The notes: a model not told the origin generated them from the letters alone. A DNA stretch of 64,000 nucleotides from SHVO01 sp041906145 (GCA_041906145.1 JAYRJU010000009.1:62001-126000); one strand, 5' to 3'; shown: positions 9,431 through 17,420, counted from the stretch's first letter. Program-made: numbers and translations.

Positions 9431-10975
9431 TTAGCGGTCGAGAGGCGCGGTGGCGTCCCAGCAAACGCCGCTGGGCGCATACTCGAGGCGCGTGAAGCCG
9501 GCGAGATCGTGGGCGATAGCGCGCTCGAGAAGTCTTGTGCCGAAACCCCGGCGCGTGGGGGTGGTGACGGCAGGGCCGCCGATCTCGCGCCACGAGAAGC
9601 GCAGCTGGCCGTCCTCCTCGCCCCACGTGATCTTCACGCGGCCGAGGGTGACGGCAAGGGCGCCGTGTTTCACGGCGTTGGTGGCGAGTTCGTGAATCGC
9701 CATCGAGAAGGCGAGCGCCTGCTTCGGTGCGACGTGCATAGCCGGGCCGGAGACCTCGAAGCGCGCCGGCGCGAAGGGCTCGACGGCCTGGAAGACCACT
9801 TCACGCAGGTCGGCGCCAGTCCAGTTCGACGAGGTGAGCAGGTCGTTCGCTTTCGCAAGCGACAGGATGCGCGATTCAAACGTCTGGCGCGCGACCTCGG
9901 GGTCGGCGGCGTTACGCAGGGCCTGCATGGCGATGGATTGCACCGTCGCCAGGGTGTTCTTCACACGGTGATTGAGTTCGTTGATGAGGAGGCGCAGGCG
10001 CTCTTCCGCGCGCTTGACGTCGCCGATATCGCGGCTGGCGCCGGCGATGGCAACGGGCCGGCGCACCGGCCCCATCCCTTCGAACTCGACGATGCCCCAA
10101 GCGCTGACCCAGCGCCAGGTGCCGTCGGGTTGGCGCACGCGGTATTCGACGTCGTACCGGCCTTCGCCGGTGGGATCGACCGCGATACCGACAGCGGTCC
10201 ACATCATGCCCAGATCGTCCGGGTGAATCATGCGCTTCACGCCTTCCTCGTCGTGAAGGAAGCGGCCGTCCGTAAGGCCGTAGAGTTTCTGCGCGCGGGC
10301 GTCGTACATGCAGATGTTGTCGGCGACGGTATAGCGCCAGGAGCCCATCTGCGCGGCTTCGAGCGCGAGGTCGAGGGTGCGGCGCTGAAGGGCCAGAGCG
10401 GCCTCGGTCTCATGGCGCTCCAAGGCAAGCGCGGCTGTTTGCGCGAGCGTTTCGACAAGCCGCAGTTCGAGCGCCGACGGACGACGGCGCGAGCGGAAGA
10501 AGGTGATGAATGACCCGAGCACGCGGTTCTCGCGCGTGACGATGGGATGGCTCCACGCCGACCTGAGGCCGAGAGATTCCATGAGCGGTTGCAGCGGCGA
10601 CCAATTGCGGTCGACGGAAATATCCTGACTGACCACGGTGGCGCCGGTGGCGGCGGCAAGACCGATGATGCCCGTGGTCCCCAGGATGCCGACCGCCTGG
10701 TGGAAGGCCTCGGGCAGGCTGCAGGCGGAGGCGGCGCGCAAGGCGCCGTTGTCGCGGATCAGGATGGCGGCGGCGGCATCGCCGTCGGCGGCATCCTCTA
10801 CGACGCCGGTGAGATTACGCAGCACGTCGGCGACCGGCGCGCCCTGAACGACCAGTTCGAGCGCGTTTTTCTGCGCGGCAAGCACCGCCTCGGCGGTGAT
10901 ATTGGCCAGGCCCGCTGAAAACGGGCGGTAATCGGACCCAAAGACTTCACGTTCGTTCTCGGAAACACCCGTCAT
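9431..10975 (-). CDS. GAF-PAS HWE-family sensor histidine kinase
   Basis: A soluble 514-residue kinase. Residues about 30-185 are GAF-like, about 200-320 a PAS domain with PAC (YDVEYRVRQPDGTWRWV), and 325-514 an HWE/HisKA_2 kinase core. The phosphoacceptor is His336 in NELNHRVKN. The ATPase part has the N box HELATNAVKHG and the HWE-type WRE-GGP and FGTRLLERAI motifs. No membrane segment is present, so it senses a cytoplasmic signal. I chose ATG 10975; a longer reading from 11101 would add an unlikely tail. HWE kinases commonly feed PhyR or FAT-GUY receivers, both of which are encoded nearby, so a general-stress role is plausible. Confidence 0.88.
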   Translation of the reverse strand: MTGVSENEREVFGSDYRPFSAGLANITAEAVLAAQKNALELVVQGAPVADVLRNLTGVVEDAADGDAAAAILIRDNGALRAASACSLPEAFHQAVGILGTTGIIGLAAATGATVVSQDISVDRNWSPLQPLMESLGLRSAWSHPIVTRENRVLGSFITFFRSRRRPSALELRLVETLAQTAALALERHETEAALALQRRTLDLALEAAQMGSWRYTVADNICMYDARAQKLYGLTDGRFLHDEEGVKRMIHPDDLGMMWTAVGIAVDPTGEGRYDVEYRVRQPDGTWRWVSAWGIVEFEGMGPVRRPVAIAGASRDIGDVKRAEERLRLLINELNHRVKNTLATVQSIAMQALRNAADPEVARQTFESRILSLAKANDLLTSSNWTGADLREVVFQAVEPFAPARFEVSGPAMHVAPKQALAFSMAIHELATNAVKHGALAVTLGRVKITWGEEDGQLRFSWREIGGPAVTTPTRRGFGTRLLERAIAHDLAGFTRLEYAPSGVCWDATAPLDR

Positions 10976-11083
10976 CGTGCCCGCTATCCCCCGGATAAAT
11001 AGAAGTTTCCGCCGTTGACCGGCGTTTGTTCTGAAAAAAGCGCTGAAATCGTCGCGGCTCCCCTGGGTGGCCGCGAGACTTAG

Positions 11084-11108
11084 AACCAGGCTGGCGGGCA
11101 TTTGTTCC
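11084..11108 (-). promoter_or_regulatory. possible EcfG promoter for the HWE kinase
   Basis: On the minus strand GGAAC (11108-11104), 16 bases, then GGTT (11087-11084). The -35 element is a perfect match and the -10 has one change from CGTT. It lies in the gap before the kinase, about 110 bases from its start. Could be chance. Confidence 0.4.
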
Positions 11109-11122
11109 CGAGCCCGGGGTGT

Positions 11123-12832
11123 TTAAGGCTCGGGAATTCCGACGGCGAACCAATCGTCGGGGCCGTCGCTGTCGTCGCTGAGCCGGACCGTGAAACTGTC
11201 CGGCAAAAGGTCGGACCCGAAGGCCAGGGTGCAGGTCTCCGGACAAAGCGGGAGCACGCCGCTGAAATGATGTGTGGCGGTTTGCAGATCGTAGCGCGCC
11301 GGCTTCCGGCCCGCGCCGCTGGCGTAGAGGACCAACTCGCCGCGCCGGGCATCGAGCGTGACATCGCCGGTCGCCGTGGGGGCGTTGTAGGTGCCGATCA
11401 TGGTGTAGCCTTGAGGCGGCGCGACGGCCGAACTTCCTGACAGCGTCTGCGATACGATGCGCGGAATGTGGCGCGCGCCGGTCGCGAATCCGGCGTGGAG
11501 CCAGGAGAAGGGGCGCAACTCGTTCTCATCTAACGGGTCCATGCGCGCGGCGATGTAGGCGCAGACGCGGCGCGGATAGGTGCCCCGAAAGATATCGAAG
11601 CGCGAGCCGCCCTTGTGAATTGGCATGCCGTATTCCTCGAAGTGCATGCAGGACTGCATCTGACGCTGGAACGAGAACACGTCGGTGGCGCGGTTCCAGC
11701 CGGAGAGGGCGGCGTTGGCGAGCGCGAAGGCCAGCGGCGCGGCGAAGAGCACGCGCGGGCCGCCGCGATGATACGCGAGCCCTTGGATCAATATCCAGCC
11801 GAGCAGTACGTAAGGATAGAAGAAATAGCGCGGACCGCCGCCGGTGGGCCCCATGATCTCGACGCTGACGCGCATGACCGAGAGCGCGATGCTGCCGGCG
11901 AGGAGATACAGAAGGCAAAACGCCAGCCAGCGATCCTTGAGGCCGGCGGCGGCGTAAAGGATCAGCGCGGCGAGGCCGATTCCGAGCACGGCAAGCCAGA
12001 ATTCCTGGCTGGCATTCGCGGTATCCATGCCCCAAACGTAACGGCCAAAGAACTTGTCGAAGATCTGCATGAGCGTGCGCAGCGAGATGGCCGACGCCAT
12101 GGTTTCGGTGTGCACGGCCAGGATCTCGCGCACTTGCAGTATCGCGCAGGCGATCACCGTGGCGGCTATAGCGATATCATGACGTGTGCGCGCATAAAGC
12201 GCGCGCAAGGCAAAGAGCGGGGCGACCATGACGGTGGCGGGCGTGGAAAGACCGCAGAAAATTGCGAGGACGAGGCGCGTTTTGAAGAGGCGCGCACTGT
12301 ATTCCCACATAGTGAGGGCCATGAGGATGAGGCCCGCCCACCAGAAAGAATAGAGCGAGGTGCCGAAGACTTCAGGCTCCGTCGGCACGAACAAACAGGC
12401 GAGCGCCACGCAAGGCCGCGCGCGCAGCTGGGTGGGGGCGAGCGCGATGAAGGCCAGCACGCCGGCCATAAACAACCAGGAGAACGCGGTGCTGGTCAGA
12501 GGGTAGGCTTGCGGCGTCACGCTCAGGGCGATGTAGGAGATCAGGCGCGGGATAAACGCCATGTATCCGGAGATCGGATCAAGCAAGCTCGACCAGCCGC
12601 GAAGGACGAACTGAGGGACGATATCGAGACCGTCCTCGGCCCAGAGGTAGGGCGTCGTCAAGGTGCTGGTGCGGCGGGAGGCCAATACAGCGATGGTGGC
12701 GAGAAACATGGCGGCGGCGAGGGCCGCGCGTTGGGGTTTGCTCGTGCTGTGGTCGGCGGCGTTGGGAGAGATGGACGGCTCAGGGAATCGCGCAGCCGCG
12801 CCGGCGGCGCGCAGGATCGCAAACAAACTCAT
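11123..12832 (-). CDS. large polytopic membrane protein, hypothetical (569 aa)
   Basis: About eleven hydrophobic segments fill residues 35-420. A soluble C-terminal part of about 140 residues follows, with two Cys close together (PLCPETC). The first periplasmic loop contains TTPYLWAEDGLDIVPQF, a pattern with acidic residues similar to that seen in membrane glycosyltransferase-like proteins, and GGGPRYFFYPYV occurs in a later loop. I cannot assign a function. The start at 12832 is preceded by AGAGG; an upstream in-frame start at 13030 would add an Arg-rich leader without features. The gene is upstream of the kinase on the same strand but 147 bases away, and a separate promoter is likely. Confidence 0.75.
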   Translation of the reverse strand: MSLFAILRAAGAAARFPEPSISPNAADHSTSKPQRAALAAAMFLATIAVLASRRTSTLTTPYLWAEDGLDIVPQFVLRGWSSLLDPISGYMAFIPRLISYIALSVTPQAYPLTSTAFSWLFMAGVLAFIALAPTQLRARPCVALACLFVPTEPEVFGTSLYSFWWAGLILMALTMWEYSARLFKTRLVLAIFCGLSTPATVMVAPLFALRALYARTRHDIAIAATVIACAILQVREILAVHTETMASAISLRTLMQIFDKFFGRYVWGMDTANASQEFWLAVLGIGLAALILYAAAGLKDRWLAFCLLYLLAGSIALSVMRVSVEIMGPTGGGPRYFFYPYVLLGWILIQGLAYHRGGPRVLFAAPLAFALANAALSGWNRATDVFSFQRQMQSCMHFEEYGMPIHKGGSRFDIFRGTYPRRVCAYIAARMDPLDENELRPFSWLHAGFATGARHIPRIVSQTLSGSSAVAPPQGYTMIGTYNAPTATGDVTLDARRGELVLYASGAGRKPARYDLQTATHHFSGVLPLCPETCTLAFGSDLLPDSFTVRLSDDSDGPDDWFAVGIPEP

Positions 12833-13103
12833 TATGGGGCCTCTGTACTCAAGGCGCCCGCCCACGGAAATAATGGCTAAATCCAACGCGAGGTTGCAAG
12901 GCCTTTTTGTGACTTTTACCCATGTCCGCCGGTCCCGCATTTCTCTGCGTGGGATGCGGGCACAAGGTGAGACGGGCGAGCGCCTGTCGCGTATTGCGCG
13001 GAAATCAGCGCCGGGAACACCCTTTTGCAATTAGAGAGCGCAACCAAATCGCGAATGCGGCGTTATCAAGGCGATCCGGTTTCGCATTGATAGGATAACC
13101 GCC

Positions 13104-13490
13104 GTGAGTAACCCCATTCTGGCCGGCAAACGCATCGCCGTTATTGAGGACGAAGTCCCCATCGGCGCGATGCTGGAAATCATGCTCGACGAGTTGGGCT
13201 GTGTACATGCGGGCACCGCGCGCACTTTGACCGAGGCGATGTCCTTGGCCGACACTCTCAATGCCAACGACGTGGACGCGGTGCTTCTGGATTACCGATT
13301 GAAGGGTGAAGCCAGCGGGCCGGCGGCGCAGCGCCTGAAAAACCGGGGCATCCGCGTGATCGTCACCACGGGCATGGACGACCGCAGTCTGCCCGAGCCG
13401 ATGCAAGGCTGCGCGACGATCCGTAAGCCCTATGGGCTGGAAGGCTTGGAACAGGGGTTGCTCGACGCCCTTGCGGTGACGAAGAACTAG
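13104..13490 (+). CDS. single-domain response regulator, FAT-GUY-like
   Basis: A stand-alone receiver of 128 residues with no output domain. Acidic pocket residues Glu15 and Asp16 (VIEDE), phosphoacceptor Asp63 (LLDYRL) and Lys108 (IRKPY) are present. The segment IVTTGMDD...LPE...G..TIRKPY matches the layout of FAT-GUY receivers (FATGY...LP...VLRKPF), a group that includes SdrG and MrrA. Members of that group relay phosphate from HWE-type kinases and modulate the general stress response. The start is GTG with no strong site before it. Lying between the HWE kinase and the nepR/ecfG/phyR cluster, it is a good candidate relay protein. Confidence 0.85.
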   Translation: MSNPILAGKRIAVIEDEVPIGAMLEIMLDELGCVHAGTARTLTEAMSLADTLNANDVDAVLLDYRLKGEASGPAAQRLKNRGIRVIVTTGMDDRSLPEPMQGCATIRKPYGLEGLEQGLLDALAVTKN

Positions 13491-13664
13491 TTATCCACAG
13501 CGATTCTTAGAATCGCTCGCAAACCCATGCGACCAAGAATTGCTGGATCCCTCGCCTCCGACGGGAACCTTCGCCAAAAGTCATCGTTATGGATTCGATC
13601 TTAGCGCGTTCCCCAGCGCACATTCCCCCCGCGCTTCCGCTAGGGTCCCTGTGACTTCCAAATG

Positions 13665-13697
13665 GCCCTTTCGCCGTGTGCGAAAGGGCCTTTTTTT
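13665..13697 (+). terminator. rho-independent terminator after the receiver gene
   Basis: A perfect 9-bp stem GCCCTTTCG/CGAAAGGGC with a 7-base loop, followed by CTTTTTTT. It reads on the plus strand. The spacer before it (13491-13664) also holds an exact 8-bp inverted repeat at 13499-13517 (AGCGATTC/GAATCGCT). Confidence 0.85.
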
Positions 13698-13701
13698 CAG
13701 T

Positions 13702-14136
13702 TCAGTTGATCGCCGCGTTTGCGAGGACCTTAGCTGGGCTCCGTGATACCCATGCGCTGCGCTGCGGATACCACGGCCGCTGGCGGTAATAGGCGTCCCA
13801 GTACTTGGAGAGATTAAATTCCACCTGTGCGATCCCGACTCGCGGGCCGTAGTCCCTCACGGGCAGTAATGTGTCATCGAGCCTATAATCGAGCGCCGCA
13901 GCGGGGATCCACCCTCGATTGCCGCGCCATTCGACATCGCACCAATCCCAGGCTCGCGCGCAAGCGTGGATGGTGACTTTGAGGTTCGGCGCGAGGCGCA
14001 TTACATCGGGATACTCGGTACCCGGGCCGGCTTGCATCTGCACGCCTTGCGAAGTTGAGCCGTTGGCGGCGAGGGCCGGGGCGGCGAACGCTGCGGAAAC
14101 AAGAAGCGAAGCACACAGAACAACAGACGTTTTCAT
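13702..14136 (-). CDS. secreted SH3-domain (SH3b) protein
   Basis: An exported 144-residue protein. Signal peptide ends at APALA about residue 23. A bacterial SH3 domain follows (residues about 25-85: VQMQAGPGTEYPDVMRL, Cys-containing core, W..RGNRGWIPAAAL). After it comes a Tyr/Trp-rich tail with WDAYYRQRPWYPQ. Such proteins sit in the envelope and bind cell-wall material or protein partners. I prefer the ATG at 14136, six bases after GAGG, over one two codons upstream that is fused to that site. An EcfG-type promoter lies 60 bases upstream, which would place it in the stress regulon. Confidence 0.8.
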   Translation of the reverse strand: MKTSVVLCASLLVSAAFAAPALAANGSTSQGVQMQAGPGTEYPDVMRLAPNLKVTIHACARAWDWCDVEWRGNRGWIPAAALDYRLDDTLLPVRDYGPRVGIAQVEFNLSKYWDAYYRQRPWYPQRSAWVSRSPAKVLANAAIN

Positions 14137-14195
14137 AACCATCCTCGAAACGCTGCCGAACTTCGAACAGGTGATGTAGGCGGCAGTGAAAAAAG

Positions 14196-14220
14196 AACGG
14201 TGAATGCGGCGATTCGTTCC
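14196..14220 (-). promoter_or_regulatory. EcfG-type promoter for the SH3 gene
   Basis: On the minus strand GGAAC (14220-14216), 16 bases, CGTT (14199-14196), a full match to the alphaproteobacterial general stress response consensus. The -10 lies 60 bases before the SH3 gene start. The same bases read on the plus strand give AGAAC-N16-CGTT. Confidence 0.7.
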
Positions 14221-14234
14221 GTTTTGTCGCTCCG

Positions 14235-14261
14235 AAACAGGGGGCTAAATCCCTGTTTTTT
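14235..14261 (+). terminator. terminator-like hairpin with T tract, no obvious upstream gene
   Basis: An 8-bp stem AAACAGGG/CCCTGTTT with an 8-base loop and a following T tract on the plus strand. No plus-strand gene lies between it and the previous terminator at 13665-13697. It may insulate the next gene or end a short RNA. Confidence 0.5.
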
Positions 14262-14341
14262 CAAGGCAAATCCGACCGAAAAACGGCAACCTTAAGGCGG
14301 GCTGTGGACGCTGTTTACACTTCGCGCTGCAGGTGGTGCGC

Positions 14342-14367
14342 GGAACTTTGGATCGCGCGCGAGGGTT
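14342..14367 (+). promoter_or_regulatory. EcfG-type promoter candidate for the repeat protein gene
   Basis: GGAAC (14342-14346), 17 bases, GGTT (14364-14367). The -35 is perfect and the GTT core of the -10 is kept. It lies 37 bases before the chosen start of the next gene. Confidence 0.5.
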
Positions 14368-14403
14368 ATGCGGACATCACCCCATGCACTTGGAGGCACG
14401 AGG

Positions 14404-14946
14404 ATGCCGCGCCGCGATCAGTACGGAACACACGATGAAATGGGCCGCGGTCCGCGCCGCAGCGACGCCGCGCGCAACGCCCGCGAAGACGTCGGCGATC
14501 CGCGCGGACGCACGCCGAATTATGGCAGCGGGCACGAGCGGCACGTGCGCACCAGCCAAAGCGGCGGCGCGCAGTTCCAGGGCCGCGATTATGAGCGCGA
14601 AGAATACGGGGCCGGTTATGGCCGGCAACGCCATTCGCGCGACGTGCCAAACGCGGGCCGCAAAGCCGAATGGATGCATGAAGGCCGCAAGCCAAAGCGT
14701 GAATGGCGCGGACAGGTCGGCGGCAGCGGCATGGACGGGCTCGCATCCGAACGCGCGTTCGGATCCGACAACAATGAGCAGATGTCGCGCAGTAACGGCG
14801 ACCGGGCGTATATGCGCTGGCGGGACGCCGAATTGCGCGGCCATGATGACGACTACCGCGCCTGGCGCCAAGCCCAGCAACTGCGCCTGGACGAGGATTA
14901 TGCGCGCTGGAAAGCCGCCCAGAAAACCGGACGGAAGCGCTTCTAA
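14404..14946 (+). CDS. hydrophilic protein with C-terminal 15-residue repeats
   Basis: A 180-residue, very hydrophilic Arg/Gly/Asp-rich protein without signal peptide or membrane segment. The C-terminal 40 residues contain about 2.6 copies of an exact 15-residue repeat starting Y-x-x-W-(R/K)-x-A-x and ending in acidic residues. The N-terminal two thirds look disordered (many Gly, Arg, Ser). ATG 14404 has GGAGG seven bases upstream and is preferred over ATG 14368. I do not recognise the family; the repeat is of a type seen in small alphaproteobacterial stress proteins. The promoter candidate and the neighbours place it in the general stress island. Confidence 0.7.
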   Translation: MPRRDQYGTHDEMGRGPRRSDAARNAREDVGDPRGRTPNYGSGHERHVRTSQSGGAQFQGRDYEREEYGAGYGRQRHSRDVPNAGRKAEWMHEGRKPKREWRGQVGGSGMDGLASERAFGSDNNEQMSRSNGDRAYMRWRDAELRGHDDDYRAWRQAQQLRLDEDYARWKAAQKTGRKRF

Positions 14947-14968
14947 AAGCGGTTCGCGCGCCGCGCGA

Positions 14969-14993
14969 GAAACTTCCGGCCAGCTAAGGCGTT
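14969..14993 (+). promoter_or_regulatory. EcfG-type promoter candidate before the small TM protein
   Basis: GAAAC (14969-14973), 16 bases, CGTT (14990-14993). There is one change in the -35. The same GAAAC-N16-CGTT form occurs before ecfG, which makes it more credible. Confidence 0.5.
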
Positions 14994-15048
14994 ATACCGC
15001 AAGACGGGCCGCATCCTCTCCGCGTGCCCGAATGAAGAGGAGGCTGTC

Positions 15049-15225
15049 ATGCACAAGCCATTCGACGCGCCGCCGGATATGTCGGCGCCCGCCAAGGACC
15101 CGGAAAACCTCACGGTGAACGACGTCCGCCAGGGCGAAACCGGACATGGCGTCCGCTACGTCCTCATGGTGTCGCTGTCCGCGGCGCTGGTCGCCCTCGT
15201 TGTAGCCTGGGCATTCGTTATCTAA
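15049..15225 (+). CDS. small single-pass membrane protein (58 aa)
   Basis: A 58-residue protein with a hydrophilic N-terminal half (about 36 residues, Pro/Asp-rich) and one C-terminal transmembrane helix, VRYVLMVSLSAALVALVV. AGAGGAGG lies a few bases before the ATG, a strong ribosome binding site. No family is recognised; proteins of this shape are common beside CsbD genes in Alphaproteobacteria. It precedes the CsbD gene by 30 bases, so the two are probably co-transcribed from the upstream stress promoter. Confidence 0.7.
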   Translation: MHKPFDAPPDMSAPAKDPENLTVNDVRQGETGHGVRYVLMVSLSAALVALVVAWAFVI

Positions 15226-15255
15226 ACAATCAACAATATGGGTTAAACACCAGCC

Positions 15256-15459
15256 ATGATGAATTGGGATCAAGTCAGCGGTAATTGGAAACAACTCAAG
15301 GGCAAGGTCCAGGAGAAGTGGGGCCACCTCACAGACGATGACCTGGACGTGATCTCCGGCCAGCGCGATCAGCTGATCGGGCGCATCCAAGAGCGCTACG
15401 GCATCCAAAAGGAAGCCGCCGAGCGCCAAGTGAAGGACTGGGAAAAGGCCCTCCACTAA
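15256..15459 (+). CDS. CsbD-family stress protein
   Basis: A 67-residue CsbD-like protein, full length for the family. It has the hallmark start NWDQVSGNWKQLKGKVQEKWG, the GQRDQLIGRIQERYG repeat and a final VKDWEK helix. CsbD was first seen as a sigma-B target in Bacillus; its biochemical role is unknown, and it is usually one of the most strongly stress-induced small proteins. ATG 15259, one codon later, is an equally possible start. Context supports general stress control. Confidence 0.9.
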   Translation: MMNWDQVSGNWKQLKGKVQEKWGHLTDDDLDVISGQRDQLIGRIQERYGIQKEAAERQVKDWEKALH

Positions 15460-15486
15460 ACCTTGGGGATAGACCTTGAAGATGGC

Positions 15487-15513
15487 GGGAGCGGTCTAGT
15501 GAAGGCCGCTCCC
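15487..15513 (+). terminator. hairpin after csbD
   Basis: An 8-bp stem GGGAGCGG/CCGCTCCC with an 11-base loop 28 bases after the CsbD stop. It has no T tract, so it may act as a 3' stabiliser or a weak terminator. Confidence 0.4.
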
Positions 15514-15562
15514 GTCCGCTTATAATGGGGACTCCAATCCCCTTCGGCGCGCTGGCGCTTCA

Positions 15563-16669
15563 ATGGCCCTCATGACGACCTCCACGACGACCCAGCTGCT
15601 CCTGCTCTTCCTGGGGGGGCTTGTGCTCGCCGCGCTGATCTGGATCGCGGGCGACGTGCTCGCGCTGTTCGTTATCTGTTTTGTATTCGCCTATCTTTTC
15701 AATCCGCTGACCAGTTGGCTTGAACGGCGCGGCCTGCCGCGCGCGGCGGCCGCGGCGATCATTACATCGACCATCGTGCTGTCTATCGGAGCGGCATTGG
15801 CGATCGCGGGCCCGCTCGTCTATCAGCAGATGCAGGAAATGGTGCGCGAGCTGCAAAAGGTTTTCACCGGCCTTATGCGCGAGATGCGTCAGGAATTGCG
15901 GCCGTACTTCCCGGCGCTCCAGCAGATTGGCCTCGGGGGCCTGGTAAAGCCGACACCGACAGAACCGCCGGTCGCCGACGTCGCTGTGCCGCTGGCCACC
16001 TCACTCGCAACCACCTTCGGCTTATTGCTGCTCACGCCCGTGGTGACGTTCTATCTGCTTAAGGATTGGCAGCGCATGTTGACCTGGCTGGTGGAAGAAG
16101 CGCCGGCGGATAAGCGCCCGGCGCTGCGGTATCTGGGGCGCCACGTCGACCGCGTCATGGCGGCTTTTTTGCACGGTCAGGCGTGGGTGTGCGTGTGCTG
16201 CGCGGTGCTTTACAGCATCGGCCTCTACGCGACCGGCCTCAACTACGCGATCGTGATCGGCGTCCTGTCCGGGGCGTTCAAGTTCTTGCCGTACATCGGC
16301 ACCGCCATCAGCGTGACCATCGCGGTGACCACCGGCGTCACGCAGAGCGGATGGGACAGCTATCTCATCCTGGGGATTGGGGCCACCTATCTCATCACCG
16401 AGTTTATTGAATCGAGCTTCCTGTCGCCGTGGCTGATCGGCGATCGCGTGCGCCTCAACCCGGCGCTGGTCATTTTCGCCGTTCTCCTGGGCGGAAAAAT
16501 ATGGGGCGTGGTTGGGATCTTCATCGCCATCCCGGTCGTGGCGGTGGGCAAGGTCGTGTTGGCTTACTGGTGGCAGCAGCGCCAGGAGGAGCACCACCCC
16601 GAGGACGCCGGCCCCGCGGTGCGCGCGGATGCGCGAGCCGATGTACGCCTGCTCGCGGAACGCAAGTAA
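15563..16669 (+). CDS. AI-2E family transporter (PerM/TqsA-like)
   Basis: A 368-residue polytopic membrane protein of the AI-2 exporter (DUF20) family. There are two N-terminal helices, a helical periplasmic region (QQMQEMVRELQKVF...), then paired helices. The family signature lies in the C-terminal half: LKFLPYIGT-like FKFLPYIGTAISV, FIESSFLSPWLIG and LGGKIWGVVGIFIAIPV. Members are proposed to export small molecules, including autoinducer-2, or to act as Na+/H+ antiporters. The substrate cannot be told from sequence. It sits in the stress island, but I see no EcfG promoter directly before it. Confidence 0.85.
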   Translation: MALMTTSTTTQLLLLFLGGLVLAALIWIAGDVLALFVICFVFAYLFNPLTSWLERRGLPRAAAAAIITSTIVLSIGAALAIAGPLVYQQMQEMVRELQKVFTGLMREMRQELRPYFPALQQIGLGGLVKPTPTEPPVADVAVPLATSLATTFGLLLLTPVVTFYLLKDWQRMLTWLVEEAPADKRPALRYLGRHVDRVMAAFLHGQAWVCVCCAVLYSIGLYATGLNYAIVIGVLSGAFKFLPYIGTAISVTIAVTTGVTQSGWDSYLILGIGATYLITEFIESSFLSPWLIGDRVRLNPALVIFAVLLGGKIWGVVGIFIAIPVVAVGKVVLAYWWQQRQEEHHPEDAGPAVRADARADVRLLAERK

Positions 16670-16686
16670 CCGCTTATTTTTAGACC

Positions 16687-16713
16687 GGAACCAAAGTAAG
16701 CCTCTGCGGCGTT
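16687..16713 (+). promoter_or_regulatory. possible EcfG-type promoter before the small hydrophilic gene
   Basis: GGAAC (16687-16691), 18 bases, CGTT (16710-16713). Both boxes are perfect but the spacer is one base longer than usual. It lies 33 bases before the ATG. Confidence 0.45.
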
Positions 16714-16745
16714 TTATCTCCACACTTCAACAACGGAGATCAACG

Positions 16746-16976
16746 ATGGCGCAGAACCCGACTCCCTCTCAGAACGAAGGCGAGGGCAGCCGCACGGCCG
16801 CCAAGCAATATAACGAAGCGACGGAGAAGTTCGCCAAATCGGGTAAGGTCGAGCCCGCGGCCAAAGCCGCGGAACAAAGCCTCGATAGTGACGAAGCCGG
16901 CGAGCTGCGGCGCGCAGAAGAGGAACGCAAGAAGCACGCGGTGCCGGGCCACACTCACAATAAGAAACCCATCTAG
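16746..16976 (+). CDS. small hydrophilic protein (76 aa)
   Basis: A 76-residue, strongly charged protein with many Ala, Glu and Lys, probably disordered or a single helix (EKFAKSGKVEPAAKAAEQSL). It lacks Cys, Trp and any signal peptide. CGGAG lies eight bases before the ATG. I do not recognise a named family. Small, Ala/Glu-rich proteins of this type are common in stress regulons. A terminator follows at 17038. Confidence 0.65.
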   Translation: MAQNPTPSQNEGEGSRTAAKQYNEATEKFAKSGKVEPAAKAAEQSLDSDEAGELRRAEEERKKHAVPGHTHNKKPI

Positions 16977-16989
16977 CCACACCATCAAT

Positions 16990-17018
16990 TGTCATCGCCC
17001 GGTCAAACGGCGATGACA
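16990..17018. repeat. palindromic intergenic repeat sharing ends with the 39.5-kb element
   Basis: TGTCATCGCC and GGCGATGACA form a perfect 10-bp inverted repeat with a 9-base centre. The first 12 bases equal the first 12 of the palindromic element at 39483. It sits between convergent genes. Confidence 0.6.
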
Positions 17019-17037
17019 GGAGAGAGGGCCGACAAAC

Positions 17038-17066
17038 AAAAAGCCGGAGCGGTGCTCCGGCTTTTT
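17038..17066. terminator. bidirectional terminator between convergent genes
   Basis: An 8-bp stem GCCGGAGC/GCTCCGGC with a 3-base loop, flanked by AAAAA and TTTTT. It serves the plus-strand gene ending at 16976 and nepR on the minus strand. Confidence 0.85.
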
Positions 17067-17086
17067 ATGTGGGCATGGGACGTGCG

Positions 17087-17287
17087 TTACTTCTTTTTCT
17101 TATCTTCAGCTTCGTCAATTTGGCCGAGCAGCTTCACGAGATCCTGGGGCAGGGGCTCGGACGCCACGGAATCGAAAATCTTATGCAGTTTCGTTTCCAG
17201 CCATGAATCGAAGGCTGGATTGAATTTCGCCTGCGGACGCGGTGTCGGCGCCGCCATTTCAGGCTTTGTTTTTGGCTTCTCACTCAT
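17087..17287 (-). CDS. nepR: NepR anti-sigma factor
   Basis: A 66-residue NepR-family protein, the anti-sigma factor of the alphaproteobacterial general stress response. The two conserved helices are visible: helix 1 in WLETKLHKIFDSVASEPLP and helix 2 in QDLVKLLGQIDEAE. A Pro-rich, Lys-rich flexible start and a KKKK tail flank them. In the known mechanism NepR binds EcfG until phosphorylated PhyR captures it. It is downstream of ecfG on the same strand with a 133-base gap. In most alphaproteobacteria nepR precedes and overlaps ecfG. I see no EcfG promoter in the gap, so it may rely on read-through from ecfG. Confidence 0.88.
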   Translation of the reverse strand: MSEKPKTKPEMAAPTPRPQAKFNPAFDSWLETKLHKIFDSVASEPLPQDLVKLLGQIDEAEDKKKK

Positions 17288-17420
17288 GATAGGACGCGAA
17301 CAACCTGTGGAAAGACCGGCTGTGGGAACTTGCCCGGTTTAGTGGCATCGGGACTTGTGCGAGGGTCTTGGCGCCCTCTTCTGGCAATATAGTAAGTCGA
17401 GCGTCAGTGATGGAGCAACC

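Noticed and set aside
11615..12880. 421-codon plus-strand frame
   Set aside because: Opposite the large membrane protein gene; Glu/Arg/Gly-rich with no hydrophobic core or motif.
13491..13664. Small RNA between the receiver gene and its terminator
   Set aside because: Apart from an 8-bp inverted repeat there is no promoter, family similarity or tRNA-like fold that I can support.
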